DNA from: Polytrichum commune
Lineage: Eukaryota; Streptophyta; Polytrichopsida; Polytrichales; Polytrichaceae
Direction: 5' to 3'
NCBI GenBank assembly: GCA_950295325.1
Contig: OX485803.1
Span: 70,943,554 to 71,007,553 of the forward strand
Length of the DNA stretch: 64,000 nt
Part shown: positions 11,572-24,122 of the stretch, in pieces
Numbering within the stretch: the stretch's first letter is position 1
How the letters are laid out: each line of letters starts with the position of its first letter
Notes under the pieces: model-generated
The model's input: the letters and a program-made list of their open reading frames with translations, nothing else
Database searches by the model: none
Told to the model about the DNA's origin: nothing
Translations under genes and position numbers: made by a program

Positions 11572-12795
11572 AAAGTGATTCAAAACTACATACTGGCTTT
11601 GAATTTTGTGAAGGAAAAAATCATAAACATCTGAAAAACACATTGATCTACAAAGCCAAGCAGTTTATCTTGACAAAAGAATTGCACAAAAAGTTTGCAT
11701 ATTCTAAAAGACGGTGCAAGTATTGTGCAAATAGATGTATTGGACACATAATCGTCTAATCTTTTAAAAAATATGATAAAGTTACATCGAATTGATGTTT
11801 TTCTATTAAAAAATTGTAATGCTACCTCATGTTTATAATGAAAACAAGAAATATGAAAAAAAAACCTCAACATATTTAAGGTCATAAAAACTATGTTCAA
11901 AACCATATGTAGCTATCATATTTAGCCATTATCTTTTGAGCAATATTTATAATGATAAGTTTTGAAGAACTCATCTTGATATTTTATATATAAGTACCTA
12001 ACACAACTATAGATGGCATCATAAAAGAAAATCCAATTTAAACAACACTTTGCTACTACTTTTAGGTGATTGACCAAAAAAATGATGGTTTTAATATACC
12101 TGAGTGTTTTTTTGTATACTTGACCATGCTTTCTATCAAACTTTGCGGTGGAGCATCCTTCGGAGTTTTTAGTTGATGATGTGATGAGCATGCAGTCTTT
12201 TATGAATACATTGAGGAAGATGTCAATTTCCAACATCAACAAACATCATTAGAAGACAATACGTTCTTACTTTCATAGTGTGTGATATGGTGAAGACATC
12301 ATCGTAGGACTGTTATGTTTTAAACTCAATATTGTGTGACATTGTGAGCATATTTCTTTGATAAAAATGTTCTTTCATACTCATGAATCTTCATTGTGTA
12401 TACATAATGACGTTTTACGTTGAAATAAGCCATTATTTGGAAAACCTCGATAGTACAAGATTTGAGGCCAAACTGTCATATTATGCGAAAACATGACATT
12501 CGGATAATACGACACTTTCTTGCACGACCAAACGTGTCATATTAAAAGGGGAGAACAATCTAGAACACACTCATGCCAAGATATTAGTACACACAATTGA
12601 ACGCCAAGTGTCATGAGATGATACTTGTAGTGAAGTTGTTAATGATCAACGTAACCTAACGTACGCCTCAAAATAGGGTAAGTGATTCTATGACGCATGT
12701 AACACTAAATACCATAAATAACATTATCTAGTGCACCTTACCAGGGTCAACCACTCCTTCTGTGGGTAGGTTTGTCCAATACCGGCTTCTCCCAA
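11572..12795. other. Non-coding stretch
   Basis: No gene. Near 12690-12725 a short copy of the ACACTAAATA terminal motif found in several MITEs of this window appears outside a complete element. Confidence 0.35.
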
Positions 12796-13016
12796 TACAC
12801 CAAATATGATATTTAGTGTGACTTACTATTTGGATTTACACGGTGCTATATCTTTTTACTATTGAAATAATTTTTGACCAAGTAAAGTTGTCAATGTTCT
12901 ATAATGTCCAAACTACCAATTCAACATTTGTTGGTAAAATATGAGATGTACAGTAAATAGACATAGCACCATGTAATTCCAAATAGTACGTCACACTAAA
13001 TATCGTATTTGGTGTA
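12796..13016. mobile_element. 221-bp MITE with ~50-bp inverted repeats
   Basis: The left end TACACCAAATATGATATTTA and the following bases through the CGGTGCTAT region pair with the right end, whose reverse complement reads TACACCAAATACGATATTTA. About 50 bp pair in all. TA at each extreme may be the target duplication, giving CACCAAATA...TATTTGGTG. Each end contains its own internal palindrome (ACACYAAATA against TATTTRGTGT), a feature shared with MITE families A and B. Confidence 0.7.
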
Positions 13017-13097
13017 GCTGATGTCACTACCTTATCGACTGGAGGCAGAAACAATGAACCCCTTGTCATGTGGTAATAGTGCTTTGATCAATTGAGC

Positions 13098-13239
13098 TGC
13101 CAAATCTTGATCACTCGTAGATTTATCGTGGCCAGTTCTAGAAGCACGTCGCTTGGTGCTTGTAATTTGGCTACCACTCTTTTACTAAGCAATAAATTAT
13201 TAAGTGGTCCTTCCCTCCTCCTCACAAGTTTATGCAGAA
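13098..13239. repeat. Left flank paralogous to right flank of the satellite
   Basis: This segment (GCCAAATCTTGATCACTCGT, then a GTAGATTTATCG block, a GGTCCTTCC block and TTTATGCAGAAAG) is a diverged direct repeat of 14253-14385 (GCCAGATCTTGACCCTTCGT..., GTAGATTTGTCG, GGGGTCCTTG, TTTGATGCAGGAAA). The two copies bracket the 76-bp array. Confidence 0.6.
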
Positions 13240-14155
13240 AGTTGGCTCTATGCAACCAATCTACGAACGGTCTAGATTCCACGTGCTTCTTCAAGAAAGT
13301 AGTCGTTTGGAATTGTGTTGGCACTATGTAACCAATCTTCGAACGGTCTAGATTCTACGTGCTTCTTTAAGAAAGCAGTCATTTGGAATTGTGTTGGCGC
13401 TATGCGACCAATCTACGAACGATCTAGATTCCACGTGCTTCTTCAAGAAAGCAGTCGTTTGGAATTGTGTTGGTGCTATGTGACCAATCTACGAACGGTC
13501 TACATTCTACGTGCTACTTCAAGAAAGCAGTCGTTTGGAATTGTGTTGGCACTACGCGACCAATCTACGAACGGTCTAGATTCCACATGCTACTTCAAGA
13601 AAGCAGTCGTTTGGAATAGTGTTGGCGCTACGCGACCAATCTACGAACGGTCTAGATTCCACGTGCTACTTTAAGAAAGCAGTCGTTTGGAATAGTGTTG
13701 GCGCTACGCGACCAATCTACGAACGGTCTAGATTCCACGTGCTACTTTAAGAAAGCAGTCGTTTGGAATTGTGTTGGCGCTATGCAACCAATCTACGAAC
13801 GGTCTAGATTCTATGTGCTTCTTCAAGAAAGTAGTCGTTTGGAATTGTGTTGGCACTATGTGACCAATCTTCGAACGGTCTAGATTCCACGTGCTACTTC
13901 AAGAAAGCAGTCGTTTGGAATAGTGTTGGCGCTACGCGACCAATCTACGAACGGTCTAGATTCCACGTGCTACTTCAAGAAAGCAATCGTTTGGAATTGT
14001 GTTGGCGCTATGCGACCAATCTACGAACGGTCTAGATTCCACGTGCTACTTCAAGAAAGCAGTCGTTTGGAATTGTGTTGGCGCAACACGACCAATCTAC
14101 GAACGGTCTAGATTCCACATGCTTCTTCAAGAAAGCAGTCGTTTGGAACTGTGTT
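13240..14155. repeat. 76-bp satellite array, twelve units
   Basis: Twelve consecutive units with an exact 76-bp period. The word GAACGGTCTAGATTC (with small variants) recurs at 13265, 13341, 13417, 13493, 13569, 13645, 13721, 13797, 13873, 13949, 14025 and 14101. Units differ by a few substitutions only; one alternating difference is GGAATTGTG versus GGAATAGTG. Reading frames inside the array repeat the same peptide and shift frame between units because 76 is not a multiple of three, so they are not genes. Confidence 0.97.
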
Positions 14156-14832
14156 GTTGGAAACCACGTTATCCACTAGCCCAAGTCGGAAAGTGGTAGC
14201 TAGCCAAACAACATGTTCCAAAACAACTGTTCTGATGGGCTCGACGTGCCAGATCTTGACCCTTCGTAGATTTGTCGCGGCCACGTTGGAACTGCTTGCA
14301 TGTTGTGTTATTAGCTCGCTAGCTACCTCCCCTCACTCTTGTACTTATCAGCGAGGGGTCCTTGAGAACAAGTTTGATGCAGGAAAACAAACTGGCAATG
14401 AACACGACAAAGACGATGATTCAAGGAAAGCCATGAGCACTTGGAAAATTGTTGGCTCGATCGGCCTCAACCGAAATCAATCAGACTTATCCACATTTAT
14501 AGTACCCACTGGCCGGATGCCTGCAAATATGAGTCATCCTCTCAGCAGACACGATCATAGCTAGGTAGGTAGGTGGGAGCTCACACACATCTATCTGATA
14601 TATATGTCGATAATAAGATACATATATGTATATATATCTTATATATAAGATGCAAATGCCGAATAATTGACGAGATAGCTAGAGAAAGCTAGCGGATAAG
14701 CCCATGCAGATACACGGTTCTTTCTTTCTCCACATCATCATGAATGTGTGTCTATTCACTTTGCATGTGAGATGAGTGGGCAATGGAAGAGGGTGGGGGC
14801 CAGCGTGCGTTGATCGATCGCTCATTGGGTTA
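14156..14832. other. Right satellite flank and TA-rich palindrome
   Basis: 14253-14385 is the paralogue of the left satellite flank. 14590-14690 is dominated by TA dinucleotides with an imperfect palindrome around GATACATATATGTATATATA. No gene was recognised. Confidence 0.4.
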
Positions 14833-14860
14833 CAGTAAAACCCCGGACAATAATGACACT
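14833..14860 (+). mobile_element. Possible isolated pogo-type terminus
   Basis: CAGTAAAACCCC, preceded by TA, resembles the first bases of plant pogo-type MITEs of the Emigrant/Lemi group (CAGTAAAACCTC). No matching opposite end was found nearby. Confidence 0.25.
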
Positions 14861-14889
14861 GAAAAGCTCTTGGTAGTATGAACAGAATG

Positions 14890-15203
14890 TGATATTTAGG
14901 GTTTGATTACATTTGGTGTTGTTACCACTCTACCATGCTCAACACTAATTTTCAATTCTTTGACAATTAGTGTTAGACATAAATGTGCCGCTACTTTCCC
15001 TACTGCCACCTCTCTTATTATATCCTTCTTTTCCATATCCTTACTAACACTAAATTCAAACATGTAACTTCCACGTATTATCATAGTTGACATTTAGTGT
15101 TTGAGTTTACATTTAATGGTACTTACTTTCATAGGGTTATTGATATTTAGTGTATGCGTTCGTATTTAGTGTATCAAACACTAAATACCATATTTTGTGT
15201 AGT
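14890..15203 (-). mobile_element. MITE family A, copy 1 (left end truncated)
   Basis: A ~315-bp copy in the minus orientation relative to the copies at 47.44 and 48.49 kb. It shares the internal blocks AATTAGTGTTGAGCATGGTA, GTGGCAGTAGGGAAAGTAGC and GTGGAAGTTACATGTTTGAA (minus-strand sense). The right end carries CATATTTTGTGTAG; the left end lacks the last ~9 bases of the terminal repeat. A direct repeat of TAGTATGAACAGA flanks it (14876-14888 and again right after TTTTGTG at about 15200), longer than MITE target duplications usually are. Confidence 0.65.
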
Positions 15204-17567
15204 ATGAACAGAAAAGCCACAGGCTGCAGTGGCAAAACCCTCCTCTATTGTATAAAAACTTAACTCTCTCACCACTGCATGCACCGCGGCAAATGAAAAT
15301 TGTTGGGGTTTTAAAAAGTCCCTGGAGGCGAGGCACGATCTTCATGTGCCTAATGCGACACGTGAGCTCGCTTTTTGTGGAGTTATATGATCGAACCACA
15401 GCAAGGCAGTAGTCTTTCGGTACCACATTGTTTTTGTTCTTTGTTTTGGGGGAAGGTCAAGCTGTGTGTACAAGACTGGCATGGGCAGCCCTAAACGATG
15501 TTCACGTTTCAGCGGTTCTCTTAAGAAAGGCTCCCAATCAATCAATGGCTTGCTTTTGGGGATGGATAGTATCTTGTTGCACGTGTTGCGTGAATGTTGA
15601 GGGGGGCAAAGATGGTGAAACGCCTTTCGAAAGGTAGGAAGTGAAACCTCTACCAATGGCGCTTGGTGATGTGTTCATTTGAGGAATCAATAGTTTTGAT
15701 GATCATATCTAACGTAATGGGAGATCTTCTTTTTTAAATATGAGTTTTGTTGGTGTTTCATCATGCGTCCATTAATGCAACCTACGTTCCTAGACGTAGA
15801 TCTAATTGATAGGAAATGGAGGACAAGAAATATAATATACAACTATCACCTTAATATTTTAGTTCCGTATGGTAGGTGCACTTCATTGAGGCCTACCATG
15901 GAAACTCGATGGAGCGGAGCAAATAGGGTTTGCACATGTAGTTATGTTTCAAGATTCATGTAGGAAGTCTTACCTCCGAATTGCTCAAGCAACCAAAATT
16001 TTGGTTAATTTTGAGCTCTGAAATAAGGTTTGAAGTATTGAAAAACCAATGAAGCTGAAACTTGGAACATTGTTGTTTTGTTGCTTTGTATATGCCATAA
16101 GCTTGAACCTTGTTGGGTTTGCACCTAATGTTTAGCTAAGGGATTTTCTTTTCAGGGAGGGGAATCATCCACTCAAGTGGGCAAGAAACATGGACACAAT
16201 AAGTTTGAGTTGCCACATGGTCATAGAGGGGGGTTGGGGGATTTAGCTTGCAACTTGCTTTTTCTATATCTTGCAACCACTCCATTTGAGACTCTACAAA
16301 ATATATATGTATACAATGAACATGAAAAGTTGCATTTGTGTTTCCCTATTCCCCCTCTTCTAATCTACCATATGGATTGGTCACTTAGGCCATTTGTATT
16401 ATGTTTAAGATATTAGGAGGAGGCCATGCAACCCCCCCTATAAATTCGTAAAATTGGAGCACAATTTAGCTGAAATTAGGTATTCCATGTTCATAACCTC
16501 AAACTTTATACACTAATGGGCATGCATATAACATCCCAACTCAAGTTGTTTCACATACAAGTTCAAAGATGAGGTTGGTCATTTGCACCCCCTCGCCCAC
16601 CCTTTGGCATTTGTAGCTAGCAAATACTATTCCCCATCTTTGTTATAATATGATGCGCACCAATAGATTCAAAGTTTAAAATGTTATACACGAGGCGTAC
16701 CACTATCTATTGTTGAAATGTGTACAAATGCCTCCCAACCCTCATCATACAATTTGATACTATAAAATATCTCAAACAACATTACAAGACTGTTGGACAT
16801 CATGAAAATTTTGGATCTGAATGTGCACGGGTGTAGTGTTGACCACACATGTTTGGATTCATTTTAGCATGATCTCATTTCGAACAAGCCGAAGGTCGGT
16901 GGTAGGGTTCATTTTTTTTCTTCAGTATGATCAGAATGATGTATGAAACAACAACCCAACGCAACTTCAGGTGAACATAGACTAGGATGCAATCCCCTTC
17001 GCGACACTTGTCTTACACCAACTACACAAGACCAAGGAAAAAGAAAAAGAAAAAAGCAGCATCGGTGGTTTCCACCAACGCATCAACTACACATATACAA
17101 TACACACATTGGGCCAAATTACAAAGTCCACACATAAGTAACTTGGGTATAGATAGTGGCCCTAATCGCAAAGTATATTACATTGCATGGAAAACATGTG
17201 AGGTGCTCAATAGGTTAGTTATTAGCTCGCTCTCACAGGCAGTAGTAAAAGAAGTTCCTTATGCATTATATTGTGCTCCTTAATTAAGTTAAGCCCGGCC
17301 TTGACTCCATGCCTTAATGCCGCCCGCAAAAAGCTCCAATGCATGAATGAAACCTCCAGGCAGCGACGTATAATAAGTTATCACGCCCTCCCACACAAAA
17401 GTTCTTTGTGAACAGGCCCTTTTCTGTCAACTTATCAATGACAAATGCCTTGCCTTATCGATTATTTAAGTCCCGGTCAGTCAGTCAAACACACGGAAAA
17501 CAATGGAAGCTCATGTGGCACAAAGTCCGACTACTGACCCAGGCCACAGTAGTCCCGAACAGTGATC
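15204..17567. other. Non-coding stretch
   Basis: Reading frames on both strands near 15342-15656 and at 16177-16416 were inspected. None shows a recognisable domain. The rest is AT-rich with scattered short poly-C and poly-G runs. Confidence 0.3.
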
Positions 17568-17786
17568 AGGGAGATTTTTGTGTGTAATAATCAGTTTGAG
17601 ATTCTAGGGTTTGCAACTCCAACCGGTTACATGTTGATGACATCCTTCGGGTTTCCTTTGTTGAATTGGGGTATATTCTATAGATTCCCCTAAAGTCATT
17701 GGTAATTTTCCCTGCAGTTTTGAACTTCAACTGGTTATTTTTCAAACTCAACCGGTTCATTTGTAACTGACTGCCGGTCCTCCCTG
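17568..17786 (+). mobile_element. Fold-back element family D, copy 1
   Basis: A ~215-bp unit starting GGGAGATTTTTGTG and ending GCCGGTCCTCCC, flanked on both sides by TGATCA. Internal hallmarks are CCAACCGGTTACATGTTGAT and AACCGGTTCATTTGTAACTG. An inverted relative lies directly to the right, so the two could also be the arms of one larger fold-back structure (17568-18216). Confidence 0.6.
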
Positions 17787-17847
17787 ATCATAGGTGTTGA
17801 ACCTTGTTTTTAAACAACCCATAATCCTAAACCCAGGGCAATATCGG

Positions 17848-18216
17848 GGAGAACCTACAGGTAGTTACGGATGAACCGGTTGATAGCCCACCCACACTTA
17901 TTGGTGCGGGCGACCAGTGAACGGTGAGTACCAGCATTGGTTGCATCCAGTGTTTCTCACTAGCTAAACCGGCTTTAAAAACAGCCCCTACTGGTGGGAA
18001 CCGTTTAAGTCATGGGGCGCACCAGTTTGTGTGGTGGCCTATGAGTTTGAGAAAATAACCAGTTGAAGTTCAAGACTCCGGGAAGATTATCTTTCATTTT
18101 GGAGAAATCCATGGAATATCTCAAATAAATAAAGAAACCCAAAATATCACAACACATAGCCGATTGGACTTGGAAACACTAGGATCTTGACCGATTATGC
18201 CTAAAATCTCCCCGGA
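17848..18216 (-). mobile_element. Family D, copy 2, inverted, with internal insertion
   Basis: On the minus strand this begins GGGGAGATTTTAGGCATAAT, followed by CGGTCAAGATCCTAGTGTTT and CCAAGTCCAATCGG, matching the other family D copies. The distal part (GATGAACCGGTT near 17870) is separated from the rest by about 160 bp absent from other copies. Together with copy 1 it forms a large inverted repeat. Confidence 0.55.
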
Positions 18217-18274
18217 CAGTGAACCCAGGGCATTTTTTAGCCCCCACCTCCCCCGCCCCCTTCCCCAAAGTGCT

Positions 18275-18306
<32 letters not shown>
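18275..18306. repeat. CAA microsatellite
   Basis: About ten perfect CAA units. Confidence 0.95.
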
Positions 18307-18979
18307 AGGTGCCAACCACAACCAATAGGGTTGTATTCTAAGGTAGATCAATCTCAAATGGTTACTTTCCAAGGAGCCCATGCCACTTCTCATAGTAAAT
18401 GAAGCGTGTGAAATAACACGAGATAGTTAGCAAATCCAAATTGACTATAGTCATCAACTTTTCTCATAATCTTTGGAGCACATATGAATATCTTACTCAA
18501 GATCAAAGCGATGATTCTCGTGCTCACGAAATGGTCATGTAAGTTCCTTTGATTATGTTACAAGTTGAGCCTAAAATGATATCATAACTGGCTTGGAGTT
18601 GTATCTCGCCTATCGTGGCTATGAGGAAGTCGATTATAAGACAATAATGATTACTCGATGGTGTGTTGGGTAGGAAAGAAGGATGCGGCAAGCAGTTGCT
18701 GGCTTGATACAACCCTATCGCCAATTACATACGTTATTAGTTTTTTGGAGGACATGTATCAGTGTATAAATGGTGTCCCTCATAGGCTTTGGGCTATTGG
18801 CCTTGCCTATAGGGGGGGGTGCCAATTACACACCGGTGCCCATCCTCAAAAAAACTAATACCTAATACATATCTTGAATACGCAGTCCATCTTCTTTGAA
18901 CACATGTCTTTTTAGTATCCGTTCTTGGAGCCACACCAAATTACATACCACTAAAAAAAAATAGTGTCCCAAAACAATG
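18307..18979. other. Non-coding stretch containing R1 copy 3
   Basis: 18866-18950 is a minus-strand copy of dispersed repeat R1 (AACACATGTCTTTTTAGTAT, then GGAGCCACACCAAAT). Nothing else was recognised. Confidence 0.4.
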
Positions 18980-19626
18980 CCCTGGGCTAGATCACATCTT
19001 CATTCGGGTAGGCCCCCGCACCTCCCATGCCTCCTTAATTGCCCGGTCTTCTTGCCCACACTTGCACGGGAACTCTTACTCGTTGGGAACCAATGCGACC
19101 ATACCCTGTCAAAATTACAAATATTCAAGTTGATATCACTTTCATTATTCCCAAGTTAATTAATGGAGTTCCTTCACATGCCAAAGGGGGCTTAATGGCT
19201 TAAGTGACCAGGTATCGTCATATTGGTTCCCAATGGGGAAGAGTTGCCACACAAATGCGGGCAGGAAGCCTGTGCAATGAAGGAGGCGTGGGAGGGACGG
19301 GACCCACCCGAATGAAGATGTGATCTCAAGACTGGCACCACACGGTTTTTTACAATTGGGATACTCATTTTTTATTTTATTTTTATCAAAACCCAATCAT
19401 CTGAGGTCTAGCAAACTATGGTTTTATTCGGTTTTATTACAGATAAGTTTAGATTATAGGGCAGAGGGCCCAATGTCCACCGATGACGGTGCCAAGTGTT
19501 GAGTGCTCGAATAAAACCATGATTTTATCCGCAAAAATCATGTTTTTTGCATTAAAAACCATAAACCCAATACATTAGCTGGAAAAAGTTGGGTTTTTTC
19601 CACCCTAGTGTGATCTAGCCCGGGGC
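18980..19626. mobile_element. 647-bp fold-back element with GCCCYGGGCTAGATCACA ends
   Basis: The left end GCCCTGGGCTAGATCACA (18980-18997) pairs with the right end TGTGATCTAGCCCGGGGC (19609-19626). Inside, the first ~125 bp after the left end pair with a second inverted block ending at about 19326 (GAATGAAGATGTGATCT), so there are two right-hand partners for one left arm. Imperfect flanking CCAAAAC words (left about 18969, right about 19626) may be the target duplication. No coding capacity. Confidence 0.6.
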
Positions 19627-22012
19627 CAAAACCACAAGTAGCCGAATTAGGCATGTCTACATTAAGTACGGAAATCCAAATCCGCATTGGCATAAAAGAG
19701 AGCTGACTAATCTTGTCCTGATTTGACTCATGTCATAATAGGTTATGTTATGTATTGTAGAGTCATGTTAAGTATTGACAACATACATCCCTATTCGAGA
19801 AGGGTCCTGATAATCTTATGGTATGTTCTTGTTATATCTCTGTCCACACATCCTTGGTTGTAGAGAGACATATCTATAGTATACCCTGTTTGATATTGTT
19901 AAGTATCCAGTCTGTGATCCTGTCAGGACCTTCTTCTTGGATATAAACTAATTTCCAAAGTGCAGCATAGCGGCTACTGTTTTCACTTATCCAACCATCT
20001 CTTTATACTATTCGTTGCATAAGTAATGTCTTATGCAGATCGTTCCCTTTCCTTAGTAACTGGCATCCTTGATATACAAGTTCCCTTAGTATATCTGCCC
20101 TTTGTGTTTATCAATTGCACATGTTTGAGAGCATGTGGAGACTGATAACTTCCCTTTGGGTAATAACAGACAAGACCTATTATTATAGACAACGGTTTAC
20201 TGTGCGGCATAGCCACCGCTATTATATGGGAATGGTTTAGATAGCTATATGACCTTTCTCTGAGGGAGACTTTTCGTAGAAACAGGCTTATCAGAAAAGA
20301 CTCTTTGTCGTAAATACCATTATTAATCTATCTGTATTACCCAGTGTTTGAATGTTATTTACAGACAATGTGGGTAAAGAGATCCCATGCTATTTGTATA
20401 TAGCTGCAACTTTTTCCTCATACGGTTGTCATGGTGACCGTATATGGTCCCAGAGTAATTAGACTTGTTTTAACTCTCAAGTTATTCATATGTAAACTAC
20501 ATCAGTCCTTGGCATCCTCAGTAATTCCGAAAGAGAATCTGAGTATTTGAGTTCCCGGACTTGTATACAGAGTTATGTCAAATACATTTGACGTTTCACT
20601 CCACTGGTCAGAAATTCTTTAAGGAATTATATACGCTACTGATCAGTGTAAATAGTATTGTAACTATGTACCCTGAAATTATAGAGGTAAATAGAGTTGC
20701 ATCATAGATATATGCCTTTGACAATAGTATTATTCGAGGACCACATATCTATATCGATAGATACCTCTCAGAGGGTCAATAAAGTATTCATAAGTCATCC
20801 AGCCGTGTAAGTATACTGTATATTTGTTAGTCTGTAATAGACAAAGCTCTCATTAGTATGATCAGTGCTATATAAAATCATGCTAAGCATCAAGATGAAT
20901 CGTAAGAAACACAGCATAATGGGTTCAAACGTCAGAAAGACAGAATGCGTTCCGCAATCTGTTTTATAGCACTATCCTTCGTTATCAGTGATACTTTGTA
21001 TATAGTTTGTAGTATCAGCATATGGGTAATTGAAAGTAACTCATAGCAGTGATAGTCATATATAGCAGGGAAATATCATGGAACTCCTCTGCCGCTACTA
21101 TACTTGTCACAGTGTATATGTATCTCCTGACTCCCTTGTTACAGAAACAGAAGCAGGTATTCATCAGTTTGTAGAGTATTTGGAATGATATTACCAAGAA
21201 CGATAATAGTACTCATTATTAATTTCCTGGGTTTCAAGAAACTTGTAGAAAGATAATAATGAGTGGACATTTTCTTCGGAAGGTGCGCAACACTTTGTAG
21301 AAGAGGTCCTCACTTGTGGCCATGCTCCCCAATATCAAAAAATGAATTAGTAGAGCGTACAACAGGTGTAGGCGGACCATCTTACTTGTTATCGATGTCA
21401 ACAAGGTACGGCATCATCCATATGAATATGTATAAATCAATATTAATCACAAATACACAAAAATACTCTTCAGAACTTTGCATAGAAAGACAGTATGTAA
21501 TTCTTTAAGTCAAGAAATACTTGTCTGTAAGAGAGCAAACTGATAATCCCATGTGAGTAATTCAAACATCAAGTATAATCATAGAAGACTCATCCACTCC
21601 TGATTCTACACCTTGAATTCGTCTTGCGGTGAACTGTTCTTGTTCATCTTCGACATTGTTTGAGGGATCCTGTGACACTGTGTATTGTAGTCTGTAACGA
21701 AGAACCTCTCTCAGTGGATTTCAAGAAATCGCTCACACTTTTTGACAGTTCTTAGTCGACTAAGTACTTCGCTGGACTACAGCAGTGCTCCTTCACTCAT
21801 GGGCAAGAATTACACATCCAGTCGAGACTGTCTTACTGCAGGCTCTCTAAGTAGAGCACTCAAGCTTCCTATCTCGCAGAGGCACATTCAAGACGTATAT
21901 GATAAGTCTGTACAGAGGTGCTTTCTGTGATTTCGGCCCTCATATTTATATTACCCGTATTTTTCCGGGCAGCCCGTAGGTATTTTTATAAAGACGGAGC
22001 TCATAAATCAAG

Positions 22013-22016
<4 letters not shown>
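19627..22016. other. Unidentified 2.3-kb block of distinct texture
   Basis: This block is rich in GTAT/ATAC words, contains none of the repeat families of the rest of the window, and is bracketed by a fold-back element and an AG microsatellite. Short frames occur on both strands (20031-20216 and 21015-21197 minus; 21263-21508 and 21742-21930 plus) without recognisable domains. Two TATA-like words lie on the minus strand near the right border (TATAAATA at about 21946 and TTTATAAAAATA at about 21980), pointing into the block. A decayed retroelement or captured foreign segment is possible, but no diagnostic motif was found. Confidence 0.3.

Positions 22017-22049
<33 letters not shown>
22017..22049. 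repeat. AG microsatellite
   Basis: About sixteen perfect AG units. Confidence 0.97.
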
Positions 22050-22051
<2 letters not shown>

Positions 22052-24122
22052 TTGACGAATTAAATAAAGCCCATCCAGCATCACCACAAAAGGAGGAAGC
22101 CAATCAAATACTGTCTCACTTGAACTGAAGTACCTCTACATAGGTCCTGCGTTCAGGAGCCCCGCACACGTGGTGTACGGACCCCATCCTGGCCCTTGGA
22201 TCCTCCAGGATGCTGGGAGGTTGACACCTGTCAGAGAAGTGGATAAGGCAGACTGCCCACGTGGGAAATGGAGGTCGACCTGTCCTGTCCTCCGTGGCAA
22301 GACTTGTGTGACATGGGATTGCATCCACGACACAAGATGAGCCTGCATTCATGGTGAGGTGGTGTGAATGGGGCTTAAACGGATGCCAGTTGTAAAAGTG
22401 GCCAAACTTCGTTTGAAATGTACCACATCTCTTCATTTTAGAATGCAAATCTTAGAAGGAGTTTATATCATAGCATGCTTCAATTGGATTGTACGATGTT
22501 TTGGGTAGAGAGTGTGAGTCACGCAATAAATGTGGAAACCGACATCAAAAGTTATATTGGGGATACACATGTGGATGCACACTATATTTCAACCCACGAT
22601 TTATAACATCAGCATAACATTACTAAGCAAGCTAGGTGAGGGGTCTGTTTCCAAAAGAAAGAGGCTGCAATTAAAACAAACTATGGATTTATATGTGGTT
22701 GTCACAAACTCCACAGTAGATAGCCTACGTGGCTCCTCGTGAATGGGGGACCCCGGAATTAAAGGGGAATCATCCACACCCAATATCGAGTCCCATGGAA
22801 TGTAGCTCAGGAGTTGAGTGATGTTGTGAAGATGTAGGTTAACAGGAATAAACTATTGCATGCAACATCGTGTTCATTTGAGAGACCTTCAACAAGTGAT
22901 GTCCATTTCAACATAGGTATGTGGAGAGCTTGACGCAAAAACCAACGCCCCCAAGTATAACATTTTGTGCTACTTTCATGCATGATGGTCAATAGCATAG
23001 GCTAGACAACAATGCAATATTTAAGGCTAAGTCACACTATAAGTTTGCCTACAATATATAACATAAAACATCATATGTGTTCTAGGTTCGCACATAAATA
23101 TCCGGTAATTTCATTGCGAATATGAGCTTGATTGCCTCTAAGCATATACTAAGAGGCATGATCTAGGCTTCATTTGCATAAAAAGATGGTTTTACCTACA
23201 TGTTTTATTTAAGCCAAGCATGTCAGAAGTGACCCTATGCACAATTAACTCATATTTCTAGTGGATTTTTTAGTAATGGGTTACATACCTCGATGATATT
23301 GGAAGCTTAAGCTAAAACACATAGCTTGGGTGCCCTTGGATGCCAATACATACTTTTTGTATTGATTATCAATATCACATGTGAGTAAGTTTCAATCCTC
23401 TCGTTGACACAAGGCATAGAATCAAAATTCAAAACCATCAAGTATTAAAACTTCAATTTTAGACTTTGTGATGCTTGTAGAAATTGTGTGTAACATTAAT
23501 GAGCATGTTGGTCGTTTGAGGGTTCATGTGATGACGTGACCTCTTAGCAAGCACCATGTCTTTATTAGGATTGGCTAACTAGTCACATGACACACCTTGG
23601 CCTTGAATTAGGTGTCCTAGCTCATATATTGGGTTTGGGGAGTTGGAACTAGACATGGTGAGGTCATAGGCATTTATAGCCCCCAATTGCATTTTTCTTT
23701 ACTGGAAAGATTGTTCTCAACTATAAAATGTTATGATTGGTAACCATTAATTCCGCTCTCCATACCTATGCTTATGCGATTGTCCCAAGCCTTCCACTTA
23801 ATCTTTCTATTAAGAGCCCTTAAGGTACAGTTTTGTTCCCCAAAAATCCATATCACCTTATTTATCTCCACAAAACTAAGTGGATTATTATCCATCATGT
23901 TTGTATATTCTTAACACCAACGTGGTACTGTACGGGCTATGTTGAGTGCAACCCCCGAGTAAGAGAGGTACACACATCATCCAACCAATATACTTCTCTA
24001 CATAAAGCATATGAAATCCAAATTTGAAAATTCAAAATCTCACGTGTATGTTTGAGAACTGTACATAGTCGTGTATTCTTGTACATGACGATCATCTCAT
24101 CTATAGTGATCTAAACATATTT
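22050..24122. other. Non-coding stretch
   Basis: 22090-22350 is GC-richer with a 110-codon minus frame (22116-22448) that shows no known domain. The remainder is AT-rich and featureless. Confidence 0.3.

Noticed and set aside
13315-13674. 119-codon and similar frames inside the 76-bp array
   Set aside because: The repeated peptide arises from the satellite, and the frame changes every unit because the period is not divisible by three.
13240-14155. CRISPR-like array
   Set aside because: The whole 76-bp unit repeats with no unique spacers, and the sequence is eukaryotic. It is a satellite.
14151-14564. 137-codon plus-strand frame
   Set aside because: It starts in the last satellite unit and spans the duplicated right flank; no known domain and no partner.
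22116-22448. 110-codon minus frame in GC-richer DNA
   Set aside because: No recognisable motif, no conserved neighbour and overlapping frames of similar length; kept only as a note on composition.
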